NCBI GenBank assembly: GCA_020073645.1
Contig: JAIQET010000030.1
Span: 1 to 50,237, forward strand
Length of the DNA stretch: 50,237 bases
Reading direction: 5' to 3'
Origin: Terriglobia bacterium
GTDB taxonomy: Bacteria; Acidobacteriota; Terriglobia; Terriglobales; Acidobacteriaceae
Positions 25,446-33,731 of this stretch are shown piece after piece (positions within the stretch are counted from its first letter, which is position 1; the number at the start of each line of letters is the position of its first letter). Under the pieces are notes generated by a model. The model made no database searches. It saw only the letters and a program-made list of their open reading frames with translations, and was not told the DNA's origin. The translations under genes and the position numbers were made by a program.

Positions 25446-27060
25446 GGCCAAGGCGGGATCGATCTCAGGCAGCAGTGGACAAGCGGACGAGACGATCGCA
25501 TTCCCCGCGGGCACCGAACCATCGTCGCACAGCCTCGATGTCAGCGTTACGCCTTCGGTCGCAGGAACCATCCTGAGCGCGCTGCAATACCTGACCACGT
25601 ATCCCTACGGCTGCACCGAGCAGACCATGTCCAGTTTCCTGCCCAATATCATCGTGGCCAAGACGCTGGCCGATCTGCACATCGAGTACAAGGGCGACAA
25701 AACCGAACTCGAGAAGAAGATTCGCGCGGGCCTAGACCGCCTGTACGACTACCAACATGAAGATGGCGGCTGGGGCTGGTGGAAAGACGACGAGAGTCAG
25801 GTCTTCATGACGGCCTACGTCGTATCAGGCCTGGGGCAAGCCAAGTCGGGCGGTTACGACGTGAAGCCGGATGCGCTTCAGAATGGACAAACGTTCCTGC
25901 AGGGAGCGTTGAAGAAGTATCAAAAGATGCGGCCCGACCTGCAGGCATACGTCGTTTATGCATTGGTGCAGAGCGGCATTGCCGACAGCGGCCAGTTGAA
26001 CAGTGCGTTCGAAAAGCGCGGCAAGATGTCGGCGCAGGGACTGGCTTTGCTCGGCTTGGCGCTGCAAACGACCAACGACAATCGTGCCGGGGAAGTTGCC
26101 GACGCCTTGGAGAAGCTGACCAAGGTGGATGACGCGCAGGCGTACTGGCCTTCACAGTACGACTACCTGATGGAGTTTGAGTTCGACGATGGTCCGGAGA
26201 CAACTGCGCTGGCGGTGAAGCTGATCAGCCAGGTGCATCCCCAGAGTCCGCTCCTTCCGAAGGCAGCGTTGTGGCTGGTGGATCATCGCGACGATGGATA
26301 TTACTGGTTCTCCACCAAGCAGACCGCAATGGTAATTTTCGGACTCACGGAGTATCTGAAAACCAGCCACGAACTAGACGCGGACTTTACCGCCGACGTG
26401 CTGGTGAATGGCAAGCCGGTGCTCACCCGCAAATTCACCAGGGCAGACACCATGACCGCCGCGGCTGCGGTCATCCACCTCACGCCGGACCAGTTGGCCG
26501 CCGGCGAGAACAAGATTCAAGTCCGCAAAAGCGGCGGGGGACGTCTCTACTACTCGGCACGCGGGGAGTACTACTCGACCGAGAAGAAGCTCTTCCAGAG
26601 CAACAAGCTTTCGTTGAACATCACGCGTGACTACTACCGTCTGGTGCCCGGCACCGAGAAAGGCAGCGAAGGCGAAAAGATTGTCTATCATCTCGACCCG
26701 TTGAGCGGGACGTTGGCTCCCGGTGATGTGGTCGCGGTGCGGCTGACCGTGGGTGGCGGCGAGTGGCGGTACCTGATGATCGAGGATCCAATCCCCGCGG
26801 GCGCCGAGTTCCTGGAGCGCGACGACCTCTACGAGATCAAGGACCGGCCCGACTGGTGGGGCTACTGGTTCTCCAGGCGCGAGTTCCACGATGACCGCGC
26901 CGCCATCTTCCAGACCTGGTTCAACCAGCGGCAGACCTACTTCTATCTGATGAAGATCGTGAACCCAGGCAGATTCCGGGTAAGCCCGGCACTGGTCGAG
27001 CCCATGTATCAGCCGTCGGTACTCTCGACCACCGACGCGCTCACTGTGGAGGTGAAGTGA
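25330..27060 (+). CDS. Alpha-2-macroglobulin family protein, C-terminal part with thioester
   Basis: This frame continues the same protein: RVRVQSVREARLLAKALTNE.., the thioester motif YPYGCTEQ (Cys codon 25612-25614), the alpha/alpha toroid repeats (DYQHEDGGWGWWKDDESQVFMTAYVV) and the C-terminal receptor-like beta domain (YLMIEDPIPAGAEF). It has no start site of its own; the apparent GTG at 25330 is inside conserved sequence. Removing one G at 25320-25321 fuses both halves into ~1573 residues, the normal size of the family. The stop TGA overlaps the next gene's ATG. Confidence 0.85.
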   Translation: MRVQSVREARLLAKALTNEESDAMELTLPVVPFGVKLAEAKAGSISGSSGQADETIAFPAGTEPSSHSLDVSVTPSVAGTILSALQYLTTYPYGCTEQTMSSFLPNIIVAKTLADLHIEYKGDKTELEKKIRAGLDRLYDYQHEDGGWGWWKDDESQVFMTAYVVSGLGQAKSGGYDVKPDALQNGQTFLQGALKKYQKMRPDLQAYVVYALVQSGIADSGQLNSAFEKRGKMSAQGLALLGLALQTTNDNRAGEVADALEKLTKVDDAQAYWPSQYDYLMEFEFDDGPETTALAVKLISQVHPQSPLLPKAALWLVDHRDDGYYWFSTKQTAMVIFGLTEYLKTSHELDADFTADVLVNGKPVLTRKFTRADTMTAAAAVIHLTPDQLAAGENKIQVRKSGGGRLYYSARGEYYSTEKKLFQSNKLSLNITRDYYRLVPGTEKGSEGEKIVYHLDPLSGTLAPGDVVAVRLTVGGGEWRYLMIEDPIPAGAEFLERDDLYEIKDRPDWWGYWFSRREFHDDRAAIFQTWFNQRQTYFYLMKIVNPGRFRVSPALVEPMYQPSVLSTTDALTVEVK

Positions 27061-27845
27061 TGAACCCTCTGCGGGAGGCCATGGCAATGGTGTGGTCGAG
27101 CAAACGGCTCTGGCTGCTGCAATTCCTGCTGAATCCCGTGCTGCTCGCGCTAGGGGTGTGGTGGCTCACCATCCCGGAGGCCCACATCTGGCAGTTGGGG
27201 TTGAGCGTGGTACTGGCGTTCGTGGTGGTCGTGGGCATGCTGTGGCTGCAGGCGGGAACTCTGGTGTATTTCGCAGGCGAGCAGACACCCGGCGCTGCAT
27301 TTGGTTCGGTTAGGCGGAAGCTCGTGGCATTCGCCACATGGGTCCTTGCGATGGCGGTGTGCTTGTGTCTGGTGGAAAGCTGGAGCGCTAAGGCCTATCA
27401 GTATGCCAGCTATTTGCGCTCTGTCCTGCCATTGGCACTGCGGCGGCACGTCAGTGAATCGCAGATGGATTCGTCTGTGAACTTGCTCTTCTGGGCCTTG
27501 TTCTGGATCATCGTCCCCGGGCTGCTCCTGCCGCTCGGCCTGCAAATGGCGAAGCGCGGATTTCGAGGATTAGGAAACGGTGGTTGGAGAGCGTGGGCCC
27601 GGACGGTTGCGAGCCGCGAATACTGGCCGGCTGTCATTGTGCTTGCCTTGGTCGGTGTTTCCCTGCCGCAAGAGTTTATCGGCTGGGTGCCGAAGATGTC
27701 GTCTGTAAGCGGCCAAGCCGCCAGCATGGTATTGCGTTTTCTTGCTGCCTGGCTTTTGGCGGTCACAGCGTGGGTGGTGTTGACCTCAGTGGTGGGCAGG
27801 TTTGGCCGCGATAGTAGCCAGGTTGGCGGGGAGTCCGCGAGCTAG
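27060..27845 (+). CDS. Multi-pass membrane protein of the A2M operon
   Basis: A 261-residue integral membrane protein not assigned to a named family. About six hydrophobic segments are visible: LLQFLLNPVLLALGVWWL, LSVVLAFVVVVGMLWL, LVAFATWVLAMAVCLCL, LLFWALFWIIVPGLLLPLGL, YWPAVIVLALVGVSL and LRFLAAWLLAVTAWVVL. The start ATG overlaps the A2M stop (TGATG), with GGAGGTG 5 nt upstream, so the two are translationally coupled. It probably helps anchor or export a partner of the A2M system, but that is only context. Its last 60 bp overlap the 3' end of the convergent SpoIID gene. Confidence 0.75.
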   Translation: MNPLREAMAMVWSSKRLWLLQFLLNPVLLALGVWWLTIPEAHIWQLGLSVVLAFVVVVGMLWLQAGTLVYFAGEQTPGAAFGSVRRKLVAFATWVLAMAVCLCLVESWSAKAYQYASYLRSVLPLALRRHVSESQMDSSVNLLFWALFWIIVPGLLLPLGLQMAKRGFRGLGNGGWRAWARTVASREYWPAVIVLALVGVSLPQEFIGWVPKMSSVSGQAASMVLRFLAAWLLAVTAWVVLTSVVGRFGRDSSQVGGESAS

Positions 27846-29522
27846 CCAGCTGGTGACCGTGTCCTTACCGTTCTGCTGAATCAGGGCTGCGACTCGAGCG
27901 CGGGCAGCGGCGTAAGCCTGTTCCATCTGCCCGCGGTCTGCGGCGCGCTCAAACATCCTCTCCAGATCCTGATTCGCCGATGCACTCACCGAATTGACTT
28001 CCGCAGGATTCGAAAGATACAGCACGATTCCTTCGCGGAACCACAGGGGCAAGCCGGGCCGGGCGTGCGCTTCTACCAGCAGATGGATGAACTCGTGGCG
28101 CAGCGTGCTGTCCAGCGCTGAATGAGCATGCAGGAGCGCCGCCGGCTGCATGCGAACCGTGTGCCCACGCGTGCTCGCTGCCACCCACCCAGGTTCTCCA
28201 GTCGAATCGCGGTAGGTATCGAGCGAAGGATAGACTTTGAGTCGCGGCCGGAAATCGAAGCGCAGTCCGGTCGCACTCTCGGCTTCGCGCATCAGCTTCT
28301 CTCCGGTCGCGATGAGAGGCTCGTCTTCCCTGGCACGGGTCGTGACCAGTTCCAAGCGCTCGCCGCTCTGCGATTCCCATGCCAGCCCTTGGGCGGTGAC
28401 GCCCAGCGCGGTCCCCGGATAGTAGAACGCGAGGATTTCGCGGTAGCTCTTACCCTCTTTGCCCATCTCGGCGGCGCCCGCCTGGCACAGGCCCACGCCG
28501 TGCCCGGAGCCGCGTCCGGTAAAGATGATTTGATCGCCCGAGTCACGTAGGTCGTAGAGGTCGCTGCGGATCTGGTTCCACCCCAAGGTACGATCCACGG
28601 CAAATCGGAAGCTGGAGGCGGAGATCGTGGCGTCGGCGTCCGCGCCGGTGAAATGAAGTTTGACCGCGCGACCCGCAGCCGTTCGTGACTTGACCTCCAA
28701 AGTCTTCCACCCGTGTGGCGGCTGCAGCCCTGCAGCGATCAAGGCCTTCTCCAAATCAGCTTTCGCCAGGCTCGAGTGCCACTGGCTGCCGTTGCTTCGC
28801 GAGCAATAAGGATCGATGTGCTCCCGGAGATAGGGAAGCTTGCGTCCGGGCCAGACGTCCGCCACATCCGCCGTAGTACCGCCGCAGTTCTGGTGATAGT
28901 AGGCAGCAGCCGGGCGTCCCTCGTACCAGAGCAGCTCGCCCTCGGTGGCCTCCACCGCGGCCCGAATGCGCTCGTTGATGGCGCTGAACCGAAAATCCTG
29001 GCAATGGGTGGTATCGCAGAAATCGAAAGCCTCAGTCTTGTGACGACCGCGGAAATGCACCGCGAACGTCCGTGCGGCCACTGCCATGGCCTGCAAGGAT
29101 TGATCGGACTGTTGATTCCCGCTCTCGGCTGCGAGCACCGCAGCCACATAATCTTCCAGCGGCAAGCTCAGCGTGAGCGACAGCCAGGGGCCGCGGGCGC
29201 GAATCTCCAGGGGAAACGTCGCCTCGAACGCTGCGTGTTGAAAACCAGCCAGCCGGTAGGCGCCGGTAATCCAAATTGACGCGTAGTTCTGCGATTGCCC
29301 GGCGAGGTGGATGCGCCCGTCGGCCGCGTCGATCTGCAAACTGCCGCGCAAGGTTGAGTCGTGACAAGTGGCGCAAGCCCTCCACAGCACCGCGCCATTC
29401 CTGGGTGAAATGGTGAGACTGGCGGGAGGCAGCAGCGAATAGAGGCGAACTTTGATTTCCGTCGCCTGCGCCGCAGCCAGCGCCGGCACCAACAGCATCA
29501 GCAGGAGGAGTGCCCGTCTCAT
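27786..29522 (-). CDS. SpoIID/LytB domain protein fused to peptidase_MA-like domain
   Basis: A 578-residue secreted protein (signal peptide MRRALLLLMLLVPALAAAQ). Residues ~115-390 are SpoIID-like, a family that cleaves glycan strands lacking stem peptides: LPLEDYVAAVLAAESGNQQSD, LQAMAVAARTFAVHF and GRGSGHGVGLCQAGAAEMG. The last ~180 residues are a gluzincin-type metallopeptidase region with HEFIHLLVEAHARPGLPLWFREG, i.e. HExxH plus a downstream Glu. The ATG overlaps the transpeptidase stop (ATGA). It is the final gene of a minus-strand operon facing the A2M operon. A CATCH string near residue 50 fits the family's Cys-rich N-domain rather than a haem site. Confidence 0.82.
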   Translation of the reverse strand: MRRALLLLMLLVPALAAAQATEIKVRLYSLLPPASLTISPRNGAVLWRACATCHDSTLRGSLQIDAADGRIHLAGQSQNYASIWITGAYRLAGFQHAAFEATFPLEIRARGPWLSLTLSLPLEDYVAAVLAAESGNQQSDQSLQAMAVAARTFAVHFRGRHKTEAFDFCDTTHCQDFRFSAINERIRAAVEATEGELLWYEGRPAAAYYHQNCGGTTADVADVWPGRKLPYLREHIDPYCSRSNGSQWHSSLAKADLEKALIAAGLQPPHGWKTLEVKSRTAAGRAVKLHFTGADADATISASSFRFAVDRTLGWNQIRSDLYDLRDSGDQIIFTGRGSGHGVGLCQAGAAEMGKEGKSYREILAFYYPGTALGVTAQGLAWESQSGERLELVTTRAREDEPLIATGEKLMREAESATGLRFDFRPRLKVYPSLDTYRDSTGEPGWVAASTRGHTVRMQPAALLHAHSALDSTLRHEFIHLLVEAHARPGLPLWFREGIVLYLSNPAEVNSVSASANQDLERMFERAADRGQMEQAYAAARARVAALIQQNGKDTVTSWLARGLPANLATIAAKPAHH

Positions 29523-30439
29523 CTCACACCTCGCGCCTGCTGGTAGGCGGTGAAGATTTTGCGGGCCAGGGCGGCGGCATCCATGCCGCGCGCATGCTCC
29601 AAATACACCACCAGCACAATTTCGGGATGATCCGCCGGAGCGTAGCCGGCGAACCAACCGTGCGTGAGCGGCGAGGCCGCTGAGCGAGCGGTTCCGGTCT
29701 TGCCGGCCACCGCCAATCCTTCGGGCTGTGCCGCGTGGGCCATGCCATATTCGGTGGAGCCCTTCAGCCCTTGCGAGACGACTGCCCAGGCAGCATCAGA
29801 ACTGCTGGTGGTTTGCCGCAACGCCAGTCCACGGTAGGCATTCAGCAGCCCAAGCGGCGTTACTGCGATTCCCTCTTCTCCCAGCGCGAGCAACTGAAGC
29901 TGCTCCCGGCTCTCGGGATTACGCATGCCGCCCACGGCCTCCTGGGCAGTGATCCCGGTCGGCGACAGCAATCCTGCCCGCTGAAATTCTTCCCGGAGAT
30001 TTTCTCCTGTGAGATGCGAGGCGAAAGAAGCAAAGTACGAATTACAAGAGTAGGCCAGCGCTTCAGAAGCATCGAACCCGGCGGGAACCTCGGGATGCGT
30101 GCAATCCATCGTCTGGGCCGCGATCTGCAGCCTGCGGCGGCAATAGAAGCGCTCCTGGGGATCGAAATGACCGGAGTCCAGGAGTGCGAACAGGGTGAAG
30201 GGCTTGATCGCGGAGCCGGGAGCCGCCAGGCGGCGCGCGGCCACATCGAGACCATGCTGCGCCAACACACTCCTCGATCCAACCTCAAGCACGACAGCAG
30301 AGCCGGACTGGCCCGCCATGGCGTGATCGACGGCCGACTGCAGTGCTTGCTGAAGATGATTCTGCGCCGTGGCTAAACCGCCCGCGAGCACGACGATGAC
30401 AGCCGTGCTGGCGAACCAAGGTTGATGAGTGCGAAGCAC
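29519..30439 (-). CDS. Penicillin-binding transpeptidase-like protein
   Basis: A 306-residue exported protein containing only a transpeptidase domain. The three active-site motifs are present in order: SAIK in PGSAIKPFTLFALLD, SCN in ALAYSCNSYFASFA and KTG in VAGKTGTARSAA. It lacks the N-terminal dimerisation and glycosyltransferase modules of large PBPs and is about half their size. The signal segment is STAVIVVLAGGLATAQ. The start is a GTG at 30437-30439 with no Shine-Dalgarno. It is coupled to the SpoIID gene by a 4-nt overlap. Bacterial A2Ms are known to pair with PBP1C; this small PBP may play that part here. Confidence 0.82.
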   Translation of the reverse strand: MLRTHQPWFASTAVIVVLAGGLATAQNHLQQALQSAVDHAMAGQSGSAVVLEVGSRSVLAQHGLDVAARRLAAPGSAIKPFTLFALLDSGHFDPQERFYCRRRLQIAAQTMDCTHPEVPAGFDASEALAYSCNSYFASFASHLTGENLREEFQRAGLLSPTGITAQEAVGGMRNPESREQLQLLALGEEGIAVTPLGLLNAYRGLALRQTTSSSDAAWAVVSQGLKGSTEYGMAHAAQPEGLAVAGKTGTARSAASPLTHGWFAGYAPADHPEIVLVVYLEHARGMDAAALARKIFTAYQQARGVR

Positions 30440-30517
30440 TGGGAAAGGTTACACCGAGTCACGCCAAATGGGATGGGCGGAATCTCAATCTACGCCCATC
30501 CCCAGGGAACTCAGCAC

Positions 30518-30868
30518 TCAGTGGCGGCGCTGGGTCTCGCGCAGGATGGTGGCAAAGCTGCGGCCGCCAAAGCTGAATCCCTGCTCGATCGTCCCGGTCA
30601 CTGCGACCCTGGCGCCGTTGCCCGGCACACCATAATTCTGGCTGTAAACCCACATCCGCCCGGTGCCGTCGTCGATCTCAAAAACTCCCGTGCCCAGTGC
30701 GCCGAACGAACCGGAAACCGTCCCGGCAATGGTGACTTCCTTCCCGGCAAAACGGCCCGGATCACTATTAATTTTCGCGATGGTGGTGCGCTGCGGGCAC
30801 CCCGCCAGGCAGAGGCCGCAAACCGCAACCGCTAGTGCGGAAACAATTCTGCTACGCATTGTGAGCAT
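30518..30868 (-). CDS. Small OB-fold lipoprotein
   Basis: A 116-residue predicted lipoprotein. The start at ATG 30868 has GGAGG 5 nt upstream. The signal MRSRIVSALAVAVCGLCLAGC carries the lipobox LAGC. The mature part resembles a short OB-fold: DPGRFAGKEVTIAGTVSGSF, then FEIDDGTGRMWVYSQNYGVP and ARVAVTGTIEQGFSFGGRSF. Such domains occur in envelope-stress and nucleic-acid-binding-like lipoproteins; no function is assigned. It precedes the transpeptidase gene by 78 bp on the same strand and is probably the first gene of that operon. Confidence 0.72.
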   Translation of the reverse strand: MLTMRSRIVSALAVAVCGLCLAGCPQRTTIAKINSDPGRFAGKEVTIAGTVSGSFGALGTGVFEIDDGTGRMWVYSQNYGVPGNGARVAVTGTIEQGFSFGGRSFATILRETQRRH

Positions 30869-30964
30869 GCAATCCTCCGAGGACCGCAAAGGATAACAAC
30901 TACAGAATGTTAATCCATGTTGGATGCATGTGTGAACCCTGGTGATGGCCACGTTCTGAGGGAG

Positions 30965-30970
30965 TATAAT
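30965..30970 (+). promoter_or_regulatory. TATAAT immediately before a strong terminator
   Basis: A perfect -10 (GGGAGTATAATC) whose predicted start point, near 30977, lies 5 nt before the hairpin at 30982. There is no good -35. It would drive either an attenuated transcript of the DinB-like gene or a ~40-nt RNA. Confidence 0.45.
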
Positions 30971-30981
30971 CACCGAGAATC

Positions 30982-31016
30982 AGGAGCGCCTACCGAAGGC
31001 GCTCCTTTGGTTTTTT
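30982..31016 (+). terminator. Rho-independent terminator upstream of the DinB-like gene
   Basis: AGGAGCGCC-taccgaa-GGCGCTCCT has a 9-bp stem and 7-nt loop, followed by TTGGTTTTTT. It is the textbook plus-strand form, but no plus-strand gene ends nearby; the last one stopped at 27845. It lies 68 nt before ATG 31084. Confidence 0.75.
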
Positions 31017-31083
31017 GAGGCGTGGCCAAACAGCTTTTGGGTGTCTGTTCAGACCTGAATCGCACCGAAACGAGGAGGATTGG

Positions 31084-31602
31084 ATGCAGGAAACTCCGCA
31101 GCAGTACACGCAGCGTATCCTGGGCTATAGCGAGGGAAAACAGCCCTTGCGCGTGCAGCAGGCCACCGCGAAGAAACTCAGTGCCCTGACCAGGCGGCTG
31201 AACAAGAAACAACTCACGCAACAGCCGGTGCCTGGGAAATGGTCGATTGCCGAGATCCTGGCGCACCTTGCCGACGCGGAACTCGTGGGAGGATGGCGCC
31301 TGCGGCTGATCCTGGGCAGCAGCGGTACGCCCATTCAAGCCTTCGATCAGGACGTTTGGGCGCAAACCTTCAACTACAGCCGGCGCAATCCCAAAGCTTC
31401 ACTGGAGATGTTTCGCGTTTTGCGGGAAAACAATCTGACGCTCTTGAAGTCAGTCCCGAAGGGCCTGTGGGACAACTATGGCATGCACGCCGAGCGGGGG
31501 AAGGAAACCATCGCGCACATCGTTCGCATGTTTGCCGGACACGATCTGAACCATTTGCAGCAGGTGGAGAAGATCGTGAAAGGGAGCCGGCAAAAGTCCT
31601 AA
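31084..31602 (+). CDS. DinB-superfamily protein (first of two)
   Basis: A 172-residue four-helix-bundle protein of the DinB/YfiT type, which use a His triad to bind a metal and often act as small-thiol-dependent transferases. Visible features are PVPGKWSIAEILAHLADAEL with the first His and AHIVRMFAGHDLNHLQQVEKI with the other two. GAGGAGG precedes the ATG at 31084. Between promoter and gene lies a terminator. It diverges from the OB-fold lipoprotein operon. Confidence 0.82.
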   Translation: MQETPQQYTQRILGYSEGKQPLRVQQATAKKLSALTRRLNKKQLTQQPVPGKWSIAEILAHLADAELVGGWRLRLILGSSGTPIQAFDQDVWAQTFNYSRRNPKASLEMFRVLRENNLTLLKSVPKGLWDNYGMHAERGKETIAHIVRMFAGHDLNHLQQVEKIVKGSRQKS

Positions 31603-31606
31603 AAGG

Positions 31607-31704
31607 CTGCAGAGGGCGCGGAGGTTTCGCAGAGTACGCCGAGGATTCCAACGATTGCGTTCTTCTTCGCGTCCTTTGCGGACCTCCTTCGCGAACTTTG
31701 CGGT
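31607..31704. repeat. Degenerate purine-rich repeat between DinB-like and AlkP-TPR genes
   Basis: A ~100-bp convergent spacer with irregular 8-nt periodicity (gcagaggg, gcggaggt, cgcagagt..) and an inverted counterpart on the right (tcctttgcgg, ccttcgcg, ctttgcgg). It resembles a decayed relative of the 3 x 8-nt array at 7003-7026. Confidence 0.45.
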
Positions 31705-33654
31705 TTAAGGTTTTTGGGGTTTGTCCCGCAAGGACTTCGCGCGGGAAGCGGCTTGCTGCGCCTCCTCGCTTTTCCCCAGCCCTTTGTACGCCAGGGCGAG
31801 CAACTCAAAAACTTCCGCGTTGTCGGCCTGCGCCTTGGAAAGCGGCTCGAGCTGCTGAACCGCGTCCGCAAAGCTTCCTTCCGCGATCTGCGCCTTGGCC
31901 ACCCCCAGCTGAGCCTCCACGCTGTCAGCCTGCACCAGAAGCGCGGCTTCGAACTGGTCCTCGGCCGCCTTGGGATCTTTCAGGCCCAGGTAAACCTGGC
32001 CCAGCAGCAGGCGCGCGGAGAGCTGTCCGGGCGTTAGCTTGAGACTCGCCTCCAATGCGTCGCGTGCCCCCGCCAGGTCTCCCGTCTTCTCCCGGGCCTG
32101 GCCCTCGTAGAACGCTGCCGTGGAATCGTCGGGGCGAACCTCGCGTGCGCGTTTCAGATGATCGGCAGCCTTAGCGTAGTCGCCCGCGTGCAGTTCAAGT
32201 TCTCCCAGTTGCCGCAGCGCGGTCGGAGACTTGGGATCGAGTTGCAGGACCTTCTCCAGAGCGCCCCGCGCGTCAGCCGAGCGGTCATCGTCCGTGGCCA
32301 GCATGGCCGTATGCAGCAGGTTCTGCTCTTCGATCTTGTCCTTCGGATCGGGCAAGGCTTCGGGATTGGCCCCGCCAGCCGCGTTCGATCCACTCACATA
32401 GCCCAGCGCCTGAAGATTGTTACCCTGGGTGTCAGCTGCGCTGGAAGCCGTTTCTCCGGATGTTCTTGGCTTGAGCTGCGCGAGGATGCCGCGGAGCTTC
32501 TGCGCGGTCGCGTTCCCGGGTTCGTACCCGTTCTTCAGTTCTCCTGGGTCCGCGTGCAGGTCGTAAAGTTCCGGGCGCGGCGCTTCAATGAACTTGAATC
32601 CCTCAGTCCGCACGGAGCGCAGTGGCGCCCACCCAAAGCGCAGCGGATAGTCAGTTTCGCCGATCGCAGTGCGATCCGCAGTCTCCGCGCCCGCGAAATA
32701 CGGCTTCAGTGATTTGCCATCCAGTTGCGCCGGAAGCCCAGCGTGCAACAGATCAAGCACAGTGGGCAGGATGTCAGTTGTGCGCACCTGGGCATCGACC
32801 AACTTGGCGGCGTTGGCTCCAGCGGGCAACTTCACGATCAGCGGCACATGGGTAGTCGAGTCATAAAGAAAGATGCCGTGCGTGTCCTCATGGTGCTCGC
32901 CCAGACCCTCGCCGTGGTCTCCGACTACGACCACGATTGAATTTTCGTACCAGCCATGCTTTTTCAGATAGCCGATAAAACTTGCCAAAACCGAGTCGGC
33001 ATAAGCGATCTCGCCGTCGTATAAGCGATCTTTATAGGTCCCAGAGTAGGGTGCCGGCGGCTCATAAGGATCATGCGGATCGTACAAATGCACCCAGACA
33101 AAGTGCGGCCCCGTCGGGTGGGCGGTAAGCCACGCTTCCGCATGCTCCACCACGTCGGCGCCGCGCCGTTCCACGCGCCCCCAACGTGACTTGGTCTGCG
33201 CGTGCTCGGGAAAGTTATCGTAGAAATCAAATCCACGATCAAGTCCCGGGGCCAAGGACTTGCTGTCCAGAATGACCGCCCCAATGAACGCAGCGCTGTG
33301 ATAGCCCTTGGGCTTCAGCAGTTCGGCCCAGGTGGGATGCGTTGCGGCCAGCGGCACCGCGAAGTCCGTCACTCCGTGGGAACTGGGTAGCAGGCCGGTC
33401 AGGATCGTCGTGTGTGAGGTATTAGTGATGGGGCTGGGCGTAAAGGCCTGCGCGAAGCGAATTCCGTCTTTCGCCAGACTATCCAGGGCCGGGGTCTGAA
33501 TCGCTTCATCGCCATAGCAGCGCACGTGGTCGGCACGAAGGGTGTCGATGGTGACTAGGAACACGTCGGGTGGAGACGGCTTCTTCTGCGGCGGCATCGC
33601 GCCGAAACTGGCCGTGGCCAGCCAGCCGATCATCAGGATTCTTACGGCCTTCAT
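31705..33654 (-). CDS. AlkP-superfamily hydrolase (sulfatase-like)-TPR fusion, copy 1
   Basis: A 649-residue secreted protein (MKAVRILMIGWLATASFGA signal). Residues ~28-380 form a sulfatase-like alkaline-phosphatase fold. Metal-ligand motifs are FLVTIDTLRADH near the N-terminus and VVVVGDHGEGLGEH further on; WVHLYDPHDPYEPP is also present. At the nucleophile position the sequence reads SPITNTSHTTILTGL, with Thr where sulfatases have the Cys/Ser of CxPxR and His for the Arg. The last ~220 residues are TPRs (ALEKVLQLDPKSPTALRQLGELEL..). It diverges from two paralogues on the plus strand across a 77-bp spacer. The substrate is unknown. Confidence 0.82.
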   Translation of the reverse strand: MKAVRILMIGWLATASFGAMPPQKKPSPPDVFLVTIDTLRADHVRCYGDEAIQTPALDSLAKDGIRFAQAFTPSPITNTSHTTILTGLLPSSHGVTDFAVPLAATHPTWAELLKPKGYHSAAFIGAVILDSKSLAPGLDRGFDFYDNFPEHAQTKSRWGRVERRGADVVEHAEAWLTAHPTGPHFVWVHLYDPHDPYEPPAPYSGTYKDRLYDGEIAYADSVLASFIGYLKKHGWYENSIVVVVGDHGEGLGEHHEDTHGIFLYDSTTHVPLIVKLPAGANAAKLVDAQVRTTDILPTVLDLLHAGLPAQLDGKSLKPYFAGAETADRTAIGETDYPLRFGWAPLRSVRTEGFKFIEAPRPELYDLHADPGELKNGYEPGNATAQKLRGILAQLKPRTSGETASSAADTQGNNLQALGYVSGSNAAGGANPEALPDPKDKIEEQNLLHTAMLATDDDRSADARGALEKVLQLDPKSPTALRQLGELELHAGDYAKAADHLKRAREVRPDDSTAAFYEGQAREKTGDLAGARDALEASLKLTPGQLSARLLLGQVYLGLKDPKAAEDQFEAALLVQADSVEAQLGVAKAQIAEGSFADAVQQLEPLSKAQADNAEVFELLALAYKGLGKSEEAQQAASRAKSLRDKPQKP

Positions 33655-33713
33655 GGCAATTCAGACTAGCATATTCGCGGCTGACGTCCGCCGGAACTGC
33701 CTGCGCGATGGGA

Positions 33714-33719
33714 TATAAT
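33714..33719 (+). promoter_or_regulatory. TATAAT 12 nt before the second AlkP-TPR gene
   Basis: A perfect -10 (GGGATATAATTTC) with ATG 33732 beginning 12 nt after it. The expected leader is about 6 nt and lacks a Shine-Dalgarno. The -10 overlaps an upstream in-frame ATG (33708), which argues that 33732 is the real start. Confidence 0.5.
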
Positions 33720-33731
33720 TTCTTCTACCCA

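Noticed and set aside
29300..29400. CATCH string in the SpoIID protein as a haem-binding site
   Set aside because: No cytochrome fold surrounds it and no axial ligand is evident. A Cys-x-x-Cys is usual in the N-terminal domain of such SpoIID proteins, so the following His is probably chance.
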